DNA from: Annulohypoxylon bovei var. microspora
Taxonomy: Eukaryota > Ascomycota > Sordariomycetes > Xylariales > Hypoxylaceae
Reading direction: 5' to 3'
NCBI GenBank assembly: GCA_022836615.1
Contig: MU405248.1
Coordinates: forward strand, 186,001 to 250,000
DNA: 64,000 nucleotides
Part shown: positions 36,891 through 48,962 of the stretch, piece after piece
Layout: each line of letters opens with the position of its first letter
Position numbering within the stretch: the stretch's first letter is position 1
Made by a program: the position numbers and the translations under genes
The notes under the pieces: generated by a model
Database searches by the model: none
Told to the model about the DNA's origin: nothing
What the model saw: the letters and a program-made list of their open reading frames with translations, nothing else

Positions 36891-39800
36891 GCTTGGGCGT
36901 TCGGGGCGGGTTGAAAAGGGGGTAATAATGTATAGCTACTAGGTAGAAGTTGTGGGTAATAATGGTGTGGGATAATTCTCGGTGGGAAATGGTTAGGGGA
37001 TGCTCCTATGCTAGGTACTACCTATACGTACGACTAGACTGGGCACGATATAAGGTAAGCTCTAAAGAGCCATTACATGGAAATAGGAAAATATAAGAAC
37101 GTACTTGCTCACTTCTAACCGAGATGACATTTATTGGCTTTTAGGATGATAGACTGTTAATTCCTTTAGACTGGCTTAGAAGATTTTATTTGCACAATCA
37201 CTACACATATTTCACGATAAAGTTGTTGGAGAGGTACTCGCATAATTTTGGGTCAGTGATGGTGTTATTATTTATCATTGGGCAGGCTTAAGGACGCTCC
37301 GGTTTGGAATTACCTAGTAATGGAAATTCATGGTTTCAGGTTGACTTGTATGGATATAAGACTCGTACGAGAAGAACGTCTTCTCAAGCAAACAAGGCCT
37401 TAGTGAAACAAGCTCATTTGTGTTCATAGATGTAATGTTACGGCGATTAAGACTTGAAATCACGATGGTCATCAGGCGGTTGTTCTTCTCTAGTTCGCAC
37501 TAGCAATTCATGCGTATCACACAACAGTATAGTTCTCATGGAGATTTGCCCTTACAACGGCAGTATACTTCCTTATAAGCATCCTATGCTAGCAAAAGAT
37601 GATTAAGAATATCTTCATCACAACACGTGTCATGAATATTCTTATTCATGGCGTAGAATATAGAGCCTTGAATTGATTTATATACCTACTTAGGTGCGTA
37701 CCTAAATATATTGGCAGTATAAATATGTATATTGACTAGACGCGGAATATACGACGATATATCAAAGCCTCGTCCTTGGCAAGAACTCCAGTAGCAGCTA
37801 CTGCTACTCCAGCTACCCACTTGTCGAGGTAGCATTCATGCGGGATTTACATGAGGCTGAGCAGGCGCCTGTAGTGATTGAGTATCATCGACGAATAGAT
37901 AAGGTAAGTAAGTATGCTGATAATCACGTCAAGGCAACAACCAGTTTAGATGGATAACATTCGAGAGAATATCGCTCGCAAGGAGTTTCCTAATGCTGTC
38001 TTTGGAGTTTTAGATAGGCTAGATAGGCAATGTTTTTTTATCGTCGGGTTCTACTATCGTTATGTGGCTATTTAGCGTCATAAAACGCAAATTTCGTGTA
38101 GTATATACACAAGATAGATCGATCATTATTCGGTATTTTTCTATGTTGTGTCCGCGGATAAGGCCCGTGGTTACATACCGATTGACCGTTATCTGAATCT
38201 GCAGCAAGGAGGAGGGTTGCGTCGTGCTATCAAGGTGTGGTGGTAAGAATGAAATGTGACCAGCCAAGAGACCGCGAGGCGTGTCGTGGTCCCTTCACAT
38301 GGTATTAGAGGATATTTTCCGGACCCTTAATATGCAAGTGTTATATGTTTTAAAGAACAGATATTTAGATAATTTACCGTGGCAAGGGATATCGGTTGCT
38401 TGCTTGATAGTGCATGCAAACACCTTATCTCTATCGAATTTGCATCGTACGAGCCTCGGAGAGGTTTTATATGGTTCTGTAGGTATTCCCCGCAAACAGC
38501 AAGAGGTCGATTTCTCGCAACTTAACTGCAGATGGATCTGTCAGCGTAACGCCAGCCACCCAGTTAAAGACTCGAATATGCAAGACAGGGCTGAAAAGAT
38601 ACAACTGATGACGAAGTAAGGGAACCTCGTCTTATCACTCTGACAAGTAATATATGATAGGGAACAGAGCGCCATAAAGCGCCGTACGGCACTAGTGTAT
38701 AGAGTTAGGTTGGGAGAGCCGGGCCGGGACGGCCACTGAGGGAGGTTCGCTGGAACTTCAAGGGCTAGCCGCAATGCAAGAAACCCCATGCAATAGTATT
38801 GTGGGGTTCGGCAGGAAAGTGGAACTGCATCGCATTGCATACGGTAGTATGTAGTACAAGGGTGCCGGCGTGAATACATACGATAAGGAATTAAAAATCG
38901 TACCTATGAATACGACAGTGAGATAAGTGGATAAGAAACGAACTGGTAATATCTAAATTTGATATTGGATACATATCAAGCTTCAAACAACTAGCTGGTG
39001 AGTCAATCCGCACGGTTCTCCTAGTACGGTCTGATGGTTGCTTAACGTGATGGGAAAATAATAGGCGCTCAAATAGATCCAATTATGTGGTGTTTAGGGT
39101 AAGTCGGCAATGCTGTTGTGGTCCGGCAAAAATGGATTTAGTTGATCAAGTGAGTACATAGTCTGGCAGTCTAGGGAGAGAGGTGTGTAGGTGTCTGTGT
39201 GTGTGTAGGTTCGGATCCGTAAAGAGGTGAGGGTGAATTTCCGGTGTCGGTCGTGGCGGATTTGAGCCGAGATTGGCACAATACTGGCGTGCGCTAATGA
39301 AGCGTACAAGCGTACGTAATTCCCATAAGTTCCAACGCTCAAAGTGAGAGAAGGATTTATATGTGTCATGCATTTGGCCATCACAGCGGAATTTTCGCTA
39401 GTTGTAGTCTCAAAGACCTTCTGACATGCCGGATGCGTAGTGAGATGAACAATTCGAATTCTCCACGTCTCTTCCGGATGACCATAAGAAAAACTAGACT
39501 CGATTCTTGACGTCTATTATATTACCCATTACCTTATTAGTCTCTTAATTGGCGTAGAATTGTAAGGTATCATGTTGATTTGAAACTGAAGATCGAGTCG
39601 CTTAACTCGCCCAGTCAAAATGGCGGTCATCTTCCTCTCCTCTCTATCTTCGATATTGTAGGAAGTTGCGAAAGTTAAGACTTTGATTTCTTCAAGAAGA
39701 ATCTAGAAGAATAGCTGCGGAGGCTATTCCGAAGAAGTGAGATGAATCCATAGCGAATAATAGGTTAACAAAAGATTTAGTGCTTCGTGCCCCGCCATTA

Positions 39801-41267
39801 GCGTCTGGCAAATGTCTCAATTAGGGAGTGGCTGAAAAATTTAAGCAAGTTGATACGTCCAGTCCTATACTTGAGTATAGTTCAAAGCGATGCCGCAAGT
39901 ACGACATAGCACAGCGACAGAGCGACCGACCCCACATTGTCGCTCAAGATCCGTATTAAATGATTGGTTGCGCTTGTTAACCGTAGATCGTAAGGTTCTG
40001 GGCTCAATCCATGTAGTAGCGTCAAGATGTTGTTCCATTTTAGATGCGACATCTCTGTTATGCGTTGCGTGGTGCGGGAACCAAAAAAAGGTGACGGCCG
40101 TGCATAGGCGGCTGGAATAACCGTCCAGGAAAATGATAACCAAAAATTTTGAAATCTTGTATGTATGCTGGGTACTTATCCCTAGCAGCCTAGGCGGGCA
40201 AGCAAGCCACTGCAAAGCTTGTCACTTTCAGACCGCCAGAATCGTCTCTTCTCTATTATTACCCGACTCCCGCCTTGCCTTGTTGGTGATCACTTCGGCC
40301 GTCACTCGGAAGGACCACATGGTTTTTACTGTATACTTCGAACTGTGAGATCGACATCTTTCCGACGCATGCGAAGACGGAAAACACAAAATTTGTTGGA
40401 CATGTGGAGATGAATTGTGGAAGGTGAGAAATAAGAAGAAGCGTGTATAGTTCAATAGTTGCGGCTTATTGGTGACTATCCTGTATAAACAGACATCGAG
40501 ATCGCAAAGATTGCAAAGCAAATGATGGAGTCAAATTGATACCTAACGGATTGGTTCATCCTGTTGATTAAGAGATGTGGATGAAACTGAAGGAAATATT
40601 TACAGGTAGGCAGATAGGCAGATAGGACTAAGTTAAACTCAGTGCTCGGAGCTCTTTTCCCCTTCATACTAGTAGCCCTTGATATGTAGGTCAAGCACGA
40701 CCAGCTACTTTATGAAAGTTGGTACGACCTAAGTAACTGAATAAGGTTACGTAGATCCACACCCGAAGGTAGGAAGGACCTCCAGGAATCATTAGCGCAT
40801 CTCCACCTTTTTCTCTAGCACCTCCGATTCATGGTATAATTCTCTGATGCGGTCCTCCTTGTTCAACCTCTATCACCCCTACCCTACCACTTCTTCTCAT
40901 GCAGTCGATGCACATGCAGATTCCTTCATATAATTTTCTATTCCCATCGGCTCATTATATCTAGACCTGCCTTCTCAGACGACAATTCGAGGCTTATCAT
41001 ACGCTACCTAATTCTACGCCATTGCTACCCTGCCTACTCCCTCTAAACGGTCTTCCATACGTCTAGTGGCGTAGATTAAAAAAAAAGAGTTCGTGAAGCA
41101 AATTCCTTAAGGAAGGAAGAAAAAAACAATATAGGAGGAAGGAAAAGGCACTGCCTGCCGTCACAACATTTGACGCTTGCTCTCCCGCTCCAGCATCTTG
41201 CCAGCTTAAGACCAAGTGCCAATTGTTGTGTCAGCTAGTCGTAAGGTCGATACTAAGTTGTGAAGCA
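36891..41267. other. 4.4 kb spacer before second MFS gene
   Basis: Mostly AT-rich, with no recognised gene. One unusual open stretch lies at 37736-37957 (listed separately), and a tRNA-Asn-like relic at about 39950-40035. Several pyrimidine-rich tracts (40800-41040) probably belong to the promoter and leader of the MFS gene. Confidence 0.45.
37736..37957 (+). pseudogene. Possible gene fragment
   Basis: A 73-codon open frame without an initiator Met reads like a protein (LVEVAFMRDLHEAEQAPVVI) and is bounded by TGA at 37733 and TAA at 37955. A GTAAGT donor-like site follows RRIDK at about 37903. There is no partner exon and no family match, so it could equally be chance. Confidence 0.18.
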
Positions 41268-43054
41268 ATGGTCCTAACAAAGCAGAGATCACCCCGAAAC
41301 CCGGATGACTTCCCGACTGTTCAGCTTTTTCTATTAGCCATCGTTCGCCTAGCCGAGCCTATTGCTCTAACCTCCATCTTTCCCTATGCCTGGGCTCTTG
41401 TTAAACGGTTCAAAATCGGCAACGAGCAAGATGCCTCGTTCTACGCCGGTCTCCTTGTACGTATATCTCAACTGTCTCTGATCGGTTTAACGCAGTCTTA
41501 GAACGCAATGCCTCCACGAATAGCAGGGGTAATTTCGGAAATTTTGCTTAATATTGAGTATTAACATTTGATTGTCTAGATTTCCTCCTTCTCGCTCGCC
41601 GAGGCCCTGATGGGCATGTTTTGGGGCGGGTTGTCCGACAGAATTGGCCGAAAACCAGTCCTTCTGGTGGGATGTATTGGCACGATGTTCAGCATGGTTA
41701 TGGTTGGCTTTGCCACTAACCTCTGGGTTGCCTTGATCGGTCGAGCACTCGGCGGACTTCTCAATGGAAATATCGGCGTAATCCAAACCATGGTTGGAGA
41801 ACTTGTCAGCAAACCTGAGCATGAGCGTAAGTTGAAATCATAAATGCCACTCACGGATTATAACATAATGCTAATGTCGCAGCCCGCGCTTATTCTGTGA
41901 TGCCGTTTGTTTGGTCCATTGGAACCATCATTGGACCAGCAATTGGTGGAATGCTAGCAGATCCCCATGACACCTGGCCTAGCGCATTTCCAAAAGGCAC
42001 TCTGTTTGCTGATTACCCCTATCTCCTCCCCAATATCTGCTGTGCTGCTCTTCTACTGATTAGCATCTGTCTGGGATACTTCCTACTCGAGGAGACGCAT
42101 CCTGACATGATACCGCGAGTCATGCTCCCCGATGACACCTATGTTTCCGACGAAACTCCTCTCATGGAAACCTCGGATGCCATCAAGCAACCGGCTGTTG
42201 ATCTACGTTCCGAGACGTACGGAACTTTCCGGGGCAGCGTTGAACTGAACCGTGATACAGTCTGTGTAAAAGAGCCGGAGAAGAAAGGGAATTTCAATAT
42301 CTTCACCAAGCGCATCATGGCTCTTGTCATCGCGCTCTCGATTTTTACTTACCATTCGATGACTTACGACCATCTTCTACCAATCTTCTTCGAAGATGAT
42401 AAAGTTCCAATGAATTACACACCGGAAGAGGGATTTTTCTCCAAATTCAACCCCCTATATTCTCCTGGTGGCTTGGGCCTTTCGATGCAATCTGTGGGAT
42501 TCGTAATGGCTGTCAATGGTGTCATTGCACTTTTCATTCAGGTCGTCGTCTTTCCCCTGGCCGCAGAGAAGATTGGTGTCTATAGGCTCTTCCTTCTCGC
42601 TGCTGTCTTACATCCGCTTGCCTACGTCATTGTCCCGACTTTGGTACATCTGCCGGATTCTCTTCTATACCCCGGGATTTACTTTTGCTTGACTATCCGG
42701 AACATATTCTCGATCATCTTATACCCTCTTCTCCTAATTCTTATCAAGGATGCTACCCCTAGCTCGTCGGTTCTCGGAAGGGTGAACGGTCTTGCAGCTA
42801 GCGCTGGTGCCGCTTGTCGTATGATCGCACCGCCTGTCGCCGGATATCTCTATTCTATCGGGTCACAGGTTGACTGCACCGGCCTCGCTTGGTACGGAAG
42901 TGCTGTTGTCGCCGTGATAGGCGCTTTTCAGAGCTTTTCGGTCAAGAGGAAGCAAAATGAAACTGCTCCAGAGGAAGTTGGAATGGGGGCTAAGGATAGT
43001 CGTGGTACGGTGACGATTGTGGAGGTAAACGAGGACGAACTGGCTGAGCCATGA
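41268..43054 (+). CDS. MFS transporter, DHA1-like (second paralog)
   Basis: Membrane transporter of unknown substrate. Exons 41268-41456, 41580-41826 and 41883-43054 (introns 123 and 56 bp) give 535 aa with about 12 predicted membrane segments and a polar loop between TM6 and TM7 (residues about 210-275). Motif A is WGGLSDRIGRKPVLL, and motif C-like GTIIGPAIGGML follows. It shares long blocks with the transporter at 16525-18483, including the LLNGN(M/I)GV and PRAY segments and (D/A)YPYLLPN. An intron interrupts the codon before PRAY at the same place and phase in both. The start ATG is the first in frame and is followed by a hydrophilic N-terminus of about 20 residues. Confidence 0.94.
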
Positions 43055-44763
43055 ACGATAATGCTGCCGGGCATCCGACTACTCCGACTACGAGCTATGA
43101 GACATTAGCTCGCCGGCTACCGGAATGACTTTTTGATGTATTATGATCCATTCATCTATGTGCTTATGTTTACGGAAACGGATCACTGCAAGTTCAGGCG
43201 TTATATATAGGGCTTTGTTTGGCGTTTAGGGGAAGGTCTGGCAAAAAAACGGGTTTGGTTTTGGTATGCGACGATATCCTCCGATGCGCTTCACGGATAG
43301 AATATGGTACACGTTATATATTCCCTTTGCTGCATGTCCGGTATTCAGCGAGGTGGTATGTCTTTAGGTTTGAGGTAGTTAGCGTATCGTTACAATCTTT
43401 AAACTAGGTAATAATATAATGGTGTTGAACTTAGACTTGTAACATTCTGTTTATTGGGAGAAGTGATATTAGGGATTCTTGAGCAGTTAGGAATTAAAGT
43501 AACCTCCGTGACATATAAGTGCCTACCTATGCAAGTTAGTATTTAACATCATTAGTAGTATAGTTTAGTGTTCGTTACATAGTAAGGGTAGCACCTGAGG
43601 CACGTCGGTTGAGGCTCAAGTGTGGATAGACCCGCAACCTTATCCCAGGTGCTTAATGCATGTACCCGACGGATCTAAAAATAAGGGGAATAGGAAACGA
43701 CAGATCGGGTACCTATCCAATGTCTCGGGAACGTGAGAGTTGGAAGGGATGTCGTTAGATGAACGTTACTAGTTGACGTGCTTCACGAGACCCATTTTCA
43801 ACCTAGGTAGTCTCCACCCTTTCGTCCTTCCCCTTTGGGCTACTCGCTGTTTAGATGCTGGAAGCTGATTGATTCGTAAAGTGAAGGACTGTGGTTTTAG
43901 TTGGGCACCTAGTCTCGTTTAAAACTGACGTTGGATAAGTCTTTATTTTGGTTATGTGGTGTTGGCTTGTGGGAGCAGTTTGATTCAATATAGACTCCGG
44001 CAGATATATACCATAGTATCCTAAAGTCTCTTGATATTAATAAGATCTAATGAATAGTTATTATCAATAAATTGTTCTAATATATCGTATTTATCTTCAA
44101 CAAGTATATATTATAATTTAGAATATGCGTTAGTATTACCAAGGCTCTTGAACCTGGGTATAGGAAAATTTGAGTTCGCTTTAAACCTCATAGGTTAGTA
44201 GACCTATTCCCATAACAAGGATTGCTATCTATCATATTAGTACTGGCTAACGAAACCTAACCTACCTAGGTATTTTCTAGAGCAACAAAAACATATCTTA
44301 CGAGGTCTCAGTGAAAAGGAAGCCCAACTTACGATATACCACGGCCACCGTCACAAGGAAGCAACTCTCTACACACTACTACGAAACCGAATCACCAAGG
44401 CACGCATAAACCCACAAATCTCAAGAATAGGGTGGAAAATATGTCTCATGAATTCAACGGCGGGCAAGCCTTAAGCCTTCTCTGCTTTTACCTCGAGAGC
44501 ATTACAAGATCTAATGTGTGCATATCCTCAATCCAGCAGCACTTTTGTCCATTCCATCCCTTTTTACATCTTGGGAGGATTTTTTTATTCATAAAAAAAA
44601 GACCTGTCTATGTCCGTATATCCTCCGGACGCGGCTTTCCTGCCTTTAGCCTTTGGAGACCCGGGTACGGCCGCCTCGTAACGCCGATCATTACAACCTA
44701 ACCTGACCTAACCTTAGGGAGAAAATAAAACCGATGGGGCGGTTGCCGAGATGGTCGATCCGT
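43055..44763. other. Intergenic spacer between convergent genes
   Basis: 1.7 kb between the MFS stop and the GH17 stop. AT-rich, with ACCTAGGT motifs near 43803 and 44268. No gene or RNA recognised. It must contain both 3' ends. Confidence 0.5.
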
Positions 44764-46174
44764 TTACAGGGCGTAGATAGCGCCCATGATGGCGGCGAAG
44801 GCGGCGGCGAAGGCACCGGACTGCAGACCCGTGCCGCTGCTAGCGGGGACGGATGTGCTGGACAGCGGTGGCGAGGTGAAGGTTCCGTTAGAACTCGAGC
44901 CTGAGCCAGAGGAGCCGGAGCCGGAACCGGTGCCTGTCGCACTAGGGCTAATGGCGGTAGGTGTCACGGTGGCGGATTCCTGGCTAGAGATCTGGCCGCT
45001 GGACACACCGCCGGGGCTACCGCCGGAGTTTCCAACAGAGCTGCTAGCCGTCTCGGTAGCGGAAGCGCTAGATCCGGAGCCGGAGCCGGAAGCGGTGGCA
45101 GAAGCGCTACCCTTGCCGGTGGATGAGGAGCCCGCAGAAGAAGAGGAGGAGGAGCCGGTGTTGGTGTTGTTACAACCTAGGTCGAAGAGGGGCGTGGTCT
45201 GTAGCTTGTTGCCGACGATACCGAAGCTGGGGCTCGGGGTGTCGGGAGCGGCGTCCTGGAGGGTGTAGTACCAGAGGTTGGTGTTGCTCGAGAGAAGGGG
45301 GCAGACGACGTCCTTCCAGTAGGTCTCGGCGTTGTCCGTCGATGCTATGGACTGTCCAACGGTCTTGCCGCTGACCGGGTGGCCGGTCTCAGTGATCCAG
45401 ACCGACTTTCCGCCGGCAGCTTCCTGAGTCTTTCCGAGAGCGTCCTGGAAGAGAGACTTGGCCTCGGAGATGTCATTAGGCATGCTGTCCTGGAAGTAAG
45501 GGTACGCATCCATGCCGATCCAGTCACAGGCGTCAATGACAGGTTGGTTAGTGCCATTGTACCAAGCAGTCCACGTGTCAACGTGACCAATGGGGGCCTT
45601 TTCTAAGCCGGTGCCAGCGATGGCATCCTTCGTCTCCTTGATGTAGCGAGCGATGACATCGGGTCCAACACCAACGTTAGAGCCGGACGCGATTCCTTGA
45701 GGCGAGTCTCGGTACAGATCTTCGCTACCAACAGAGATACCGTCAACAAGCTTGGCGAAATCGTCTCCATATTGCTTAATGGCGGCCTTCAACGCGAGGA
45801 TCTCGTTGGCGAAAGAAGTGTCACCTCCAGACGCCCAGAGACCGAGAAGAAGGGTGGTCTTCGTCTTGATGGCGGCAGGGATGGCAGCGATAGGGTCACT
45901 GGCGGTTCCACCTTGCTAAACGCGTATAAGTTAGAAAAATTAAATTTTGTTTTATTGTAAGCTTTTATAAGCTTGAATTTGGACTTACCACCATGGTGTA
46001 GAGACGAGCACTGGCCCAACCCGAAGTTCCCACAAGGTTCTGTGCTACGGTGAATTCAGACTCGAAGTCGGACTGCTGCTTGGCAGCACCGGTGGTGAAG
46101 GTAGAGCCGTAGTTGAAACCTTGGATAGCCGAGGCCGTAGAGGCCAAAGCCAGAATAGATGCGAGGCTGTACAT
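44764..46174 (-). CDS. GPI-anchored endo-1,3-beta-glucanase, GH17
   Basis: Hydrolyses or remodels beta-1,3-glucan in the cell wall; secreted and wall-attached. Exons 45989-46174 and 44764-45915 (73 bp intron) give 445 aa. A signal peptide is clear (MYSLASILALASTASA). The GH17 domain spans about 19-310. Glu127 in GISVGSEDLYR is the likely acid/base and Glu238 in VWITETGHP the nucleophile. WDWIGMDAYPY-type residues (DACDWIGMDAYPYF) line the cleft. Residues 312-420 are Ser/Gly/Thr-rich, expected to be O-glycosylated. The C-terminus is hydrophobic (AFAAAFAAIMGAIYAL) after SSGTGLQSG, a GPI-attachment pattern. The layout matches Aspergillus EglC. Confidence 0.95.
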
Positions 46175-48962
46175 GGCGAATTCTATACAGGAGAATCTAT
46201 TAGGGAGAAATATGAGGTTTCTAGGATGCTCCTAGGATATTATGTAGATGAAAATGTTGTTTTTTGTAGAAACAGGTTCAAGTAGAAAAGCAGTGAAGCT
46301 TTCTAGACTTTTTCTGTTCTTCCGAGTGACTGTATCGTTTAAGAGACCCAAGAGTCGGAGTCAGGTAGGCGCAGTGCGTAGCCGAAGAGGTTTCAAATGA
46401 TTCAGGCTGAGGAGAAAGAACGTCGGCCCAAAACAGTAGAGCAAACCAAGACAATTCAGGGCAAAGTGAGTGTAAGTGTAGTCTAGATTACAATGAGAAG
46501 GAAGAGAGTGATATGATAATATGTATTCTAAAAGAAAGACTATTTCAAGAAGGGGTTAATGAAGGTGATTCACGTGTTGTTGGACGATCCCCAAGAAAAT
46601 ACAGTAACAACCCAAGGCACTAGAAAACGAGAATACGGATGGAAGAAAAGACTAGAAAGCCGTGTGGTGACATGACAGCAGATGGGATGATACTTGTACC
46701 AACACGCCAACAATAATAAAAATAGCACAATACAAAATACTTCTTTCTTCAATTCCTCACATTCCTGCAAAGAAGACGCGCCAGTTTCTATCTTCCTGTC
46801 TTCTGATTCGCTTGTGGGAAACAGTTGTAAGCTATGTTAAGTGGAACCTTAAGTGGAACCAAGCCGCCACGGCCCCACCGCTCCAAAATACTATCCTTGG
46901 TGGATCCTTGCGTGCCCTGCTTCCCATCTTGGTCCCGACTGGGCGGAGTCTATGAGTGGCCATCGATCGACCCAATCAGGTGCAGCTACCCGATTTACCC
47001 CTGCGCAAGTCAGGAAACAAGCTCCGAAGGGACCACTCGTCCCCATTGCCCCCCTTCTTTTCGGAACACCTAGAACGCCCTTTTTTAGCTCTCGACTTCC
47101 CTTGATCGATTCAATGCAGATGGTTGTAATGGTAACGGTAACAAGAAAGAAGAAAGGACGGCTTTACCTGTTTACTTCCGTTCGACAGGTGCAACTTATT
47201 AAAAACTTTCGCACTTCCAGTCGTGAAACATGTTTATTTATCTGAACGAATCCTCACAGAAAGTCCAGCTGCCCGACTCGGCTACATGGGACAAATCCAG
47301 TCAAAGAGAATCAATAACTTGGCAATGACGTGCATAAATCTCGTATTTGACCCATAAGTCTTCTTAGCACCTATGATCTTCGCGAGATGATACAGTACAG
47401 ACAGTATTATTCTACTGTATATTTATGTATGTTGCATGATCTTCGTTAACACCAATCCAAGCATTCCAAGAGCCTGTTATCGTTTGGAAGAATAACGTTG
47501 GTCAAGATAGAATTCCCTATGGAATCTTCATTGCGCTTCAGGGGTCAAGGGAACCAATTCCTCTCTAATTCTTCCAATCAGGTAAGATGTGAAACTTAAC
47601 TTTCGCAGCAAGATGCCGGTTTGCTAGGACCCCTTACTCGTGCATTGGGGCTGCATTCTGTTCCTGCATTAAGCCGGCTTATTGGGCTTGATTAATGACT
47701 CAGCCACGACGGTGCCAGCTCACGAATTCACGTGAAGTTAGGTCTAGGTACAGTCTCTAGCGAGACAGGGGAAGTAGACCAACAGCAGCAGAGGAAAGTG
47801 TTCAAGATGATTTACGAAATAAATCAGAATCTATTATACACAGTTCGAATGAAAATATGTAGTAGGCTATTTACTTGCCGCCGTCTTTAAAAATAATACA
47901 CGTCTGAGTCCTGAAGGGGAAAAGGAGACTATCGGAAGCATCCGAATCATCCGGATGTAAATATGTGCTCACTTTTGTCTCACATACGGGCTTCATAATT
48001 TCGACTGTCTAAATACAAACACAATTATGTATGTAGCTCTAATCGTTCGAATACTTGCCATGCCGTTGGATCTGTTTTAAAGTCATTTGACTGCCTACCG
48101 TGCATGTCGTGGACACTTTAGGGTATTTACTACGTCCTGGCTAGGTGCCTTAATAGGTTAATGACTCGTACCTAACAAAAAGGATATGCCGGCTTCTTCA
48201 AGCCATACCCGCCAAGCTAATGAGATACTAACCATAAGCTTAAGTAGCCCTAGTGTGTTTGGATTGTACCTAATGAACCAACCTCGTAAATAAGAGCGAA
48301 GTATTCAACATTCGATCACTACCCAGCTTCATACAGTTCTTTAGGCTATAACCATGATCTTAAAGTAGGCGTGCAGTTAATAGGTTCCAGGTCTGTGTTG
48401 GATATGGATTATTATGGCTTGAATCTATGTCTCCGGATGGTGCTAGCCATAAAACACATGGTCTACCCAGGTAATTGAAATATTAGTGAAGGGTCTTTCA
48501 AGATACGAACCAGTTCTCTAGGTTAAAATCATGGCATCCTATGAACTACCTAGGGAACTATGGGGTACAACCAGGGGAAGTGGAGCTTGGATATCCTATC
48601 TATTTAGTAACACGACCGAGCGAATCCACAAACACATTTAGATAGGGAACTATTATCACAATGGAGTCTGGACAAACCTCTCAAAAGACCCTTCGTATTC
48701 TTCACGGTAGAGACGGCTGTAGGTGATGAGGCCATTTCGCTTGCCAATACTGGGATTACGAGCGGATACAAATTCAACACAAGTATAAAATCTAGTTGAG
48801 TCTATACGATTCATGCTTGCTACTAGGCGACGGGGTATCAAACTATGAAATGCTTCACCCGCAAAATATCCATTAGTTGCAGGATCCTAGACACGTTTCC
48901 TAGATCACTGGCAAATACAAACTTGAATTCAAGCTTCATAACAACCATCGGTGGCCTCTTGA
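46175..48962. other. 2.8 kb spacer upstream of GH17 and downstream of TSC1
   Basis: Promoter of the glucanase on one side and 3' end of hamartin on the other. The plus-strand frame of 130 codons (46853-47245) has no family character. It contains a 12-bp direct duplication at 46837-46860. The middle is AT-rich and unremarkable. Confidence 0.5.
46837..46860. repeat. 12-bp tandem duplication
   Basis: TTAAGTGGAACC occurs twice without spacer. Read directly; intergenic. Confidence 0.9.

Noticed and set aside
46853..47245. 130-codon plus-strand frame upstream of the glucanase
   Set aside because: Composition looks random and no domain is visible; it overlaps another frame with equal claim.
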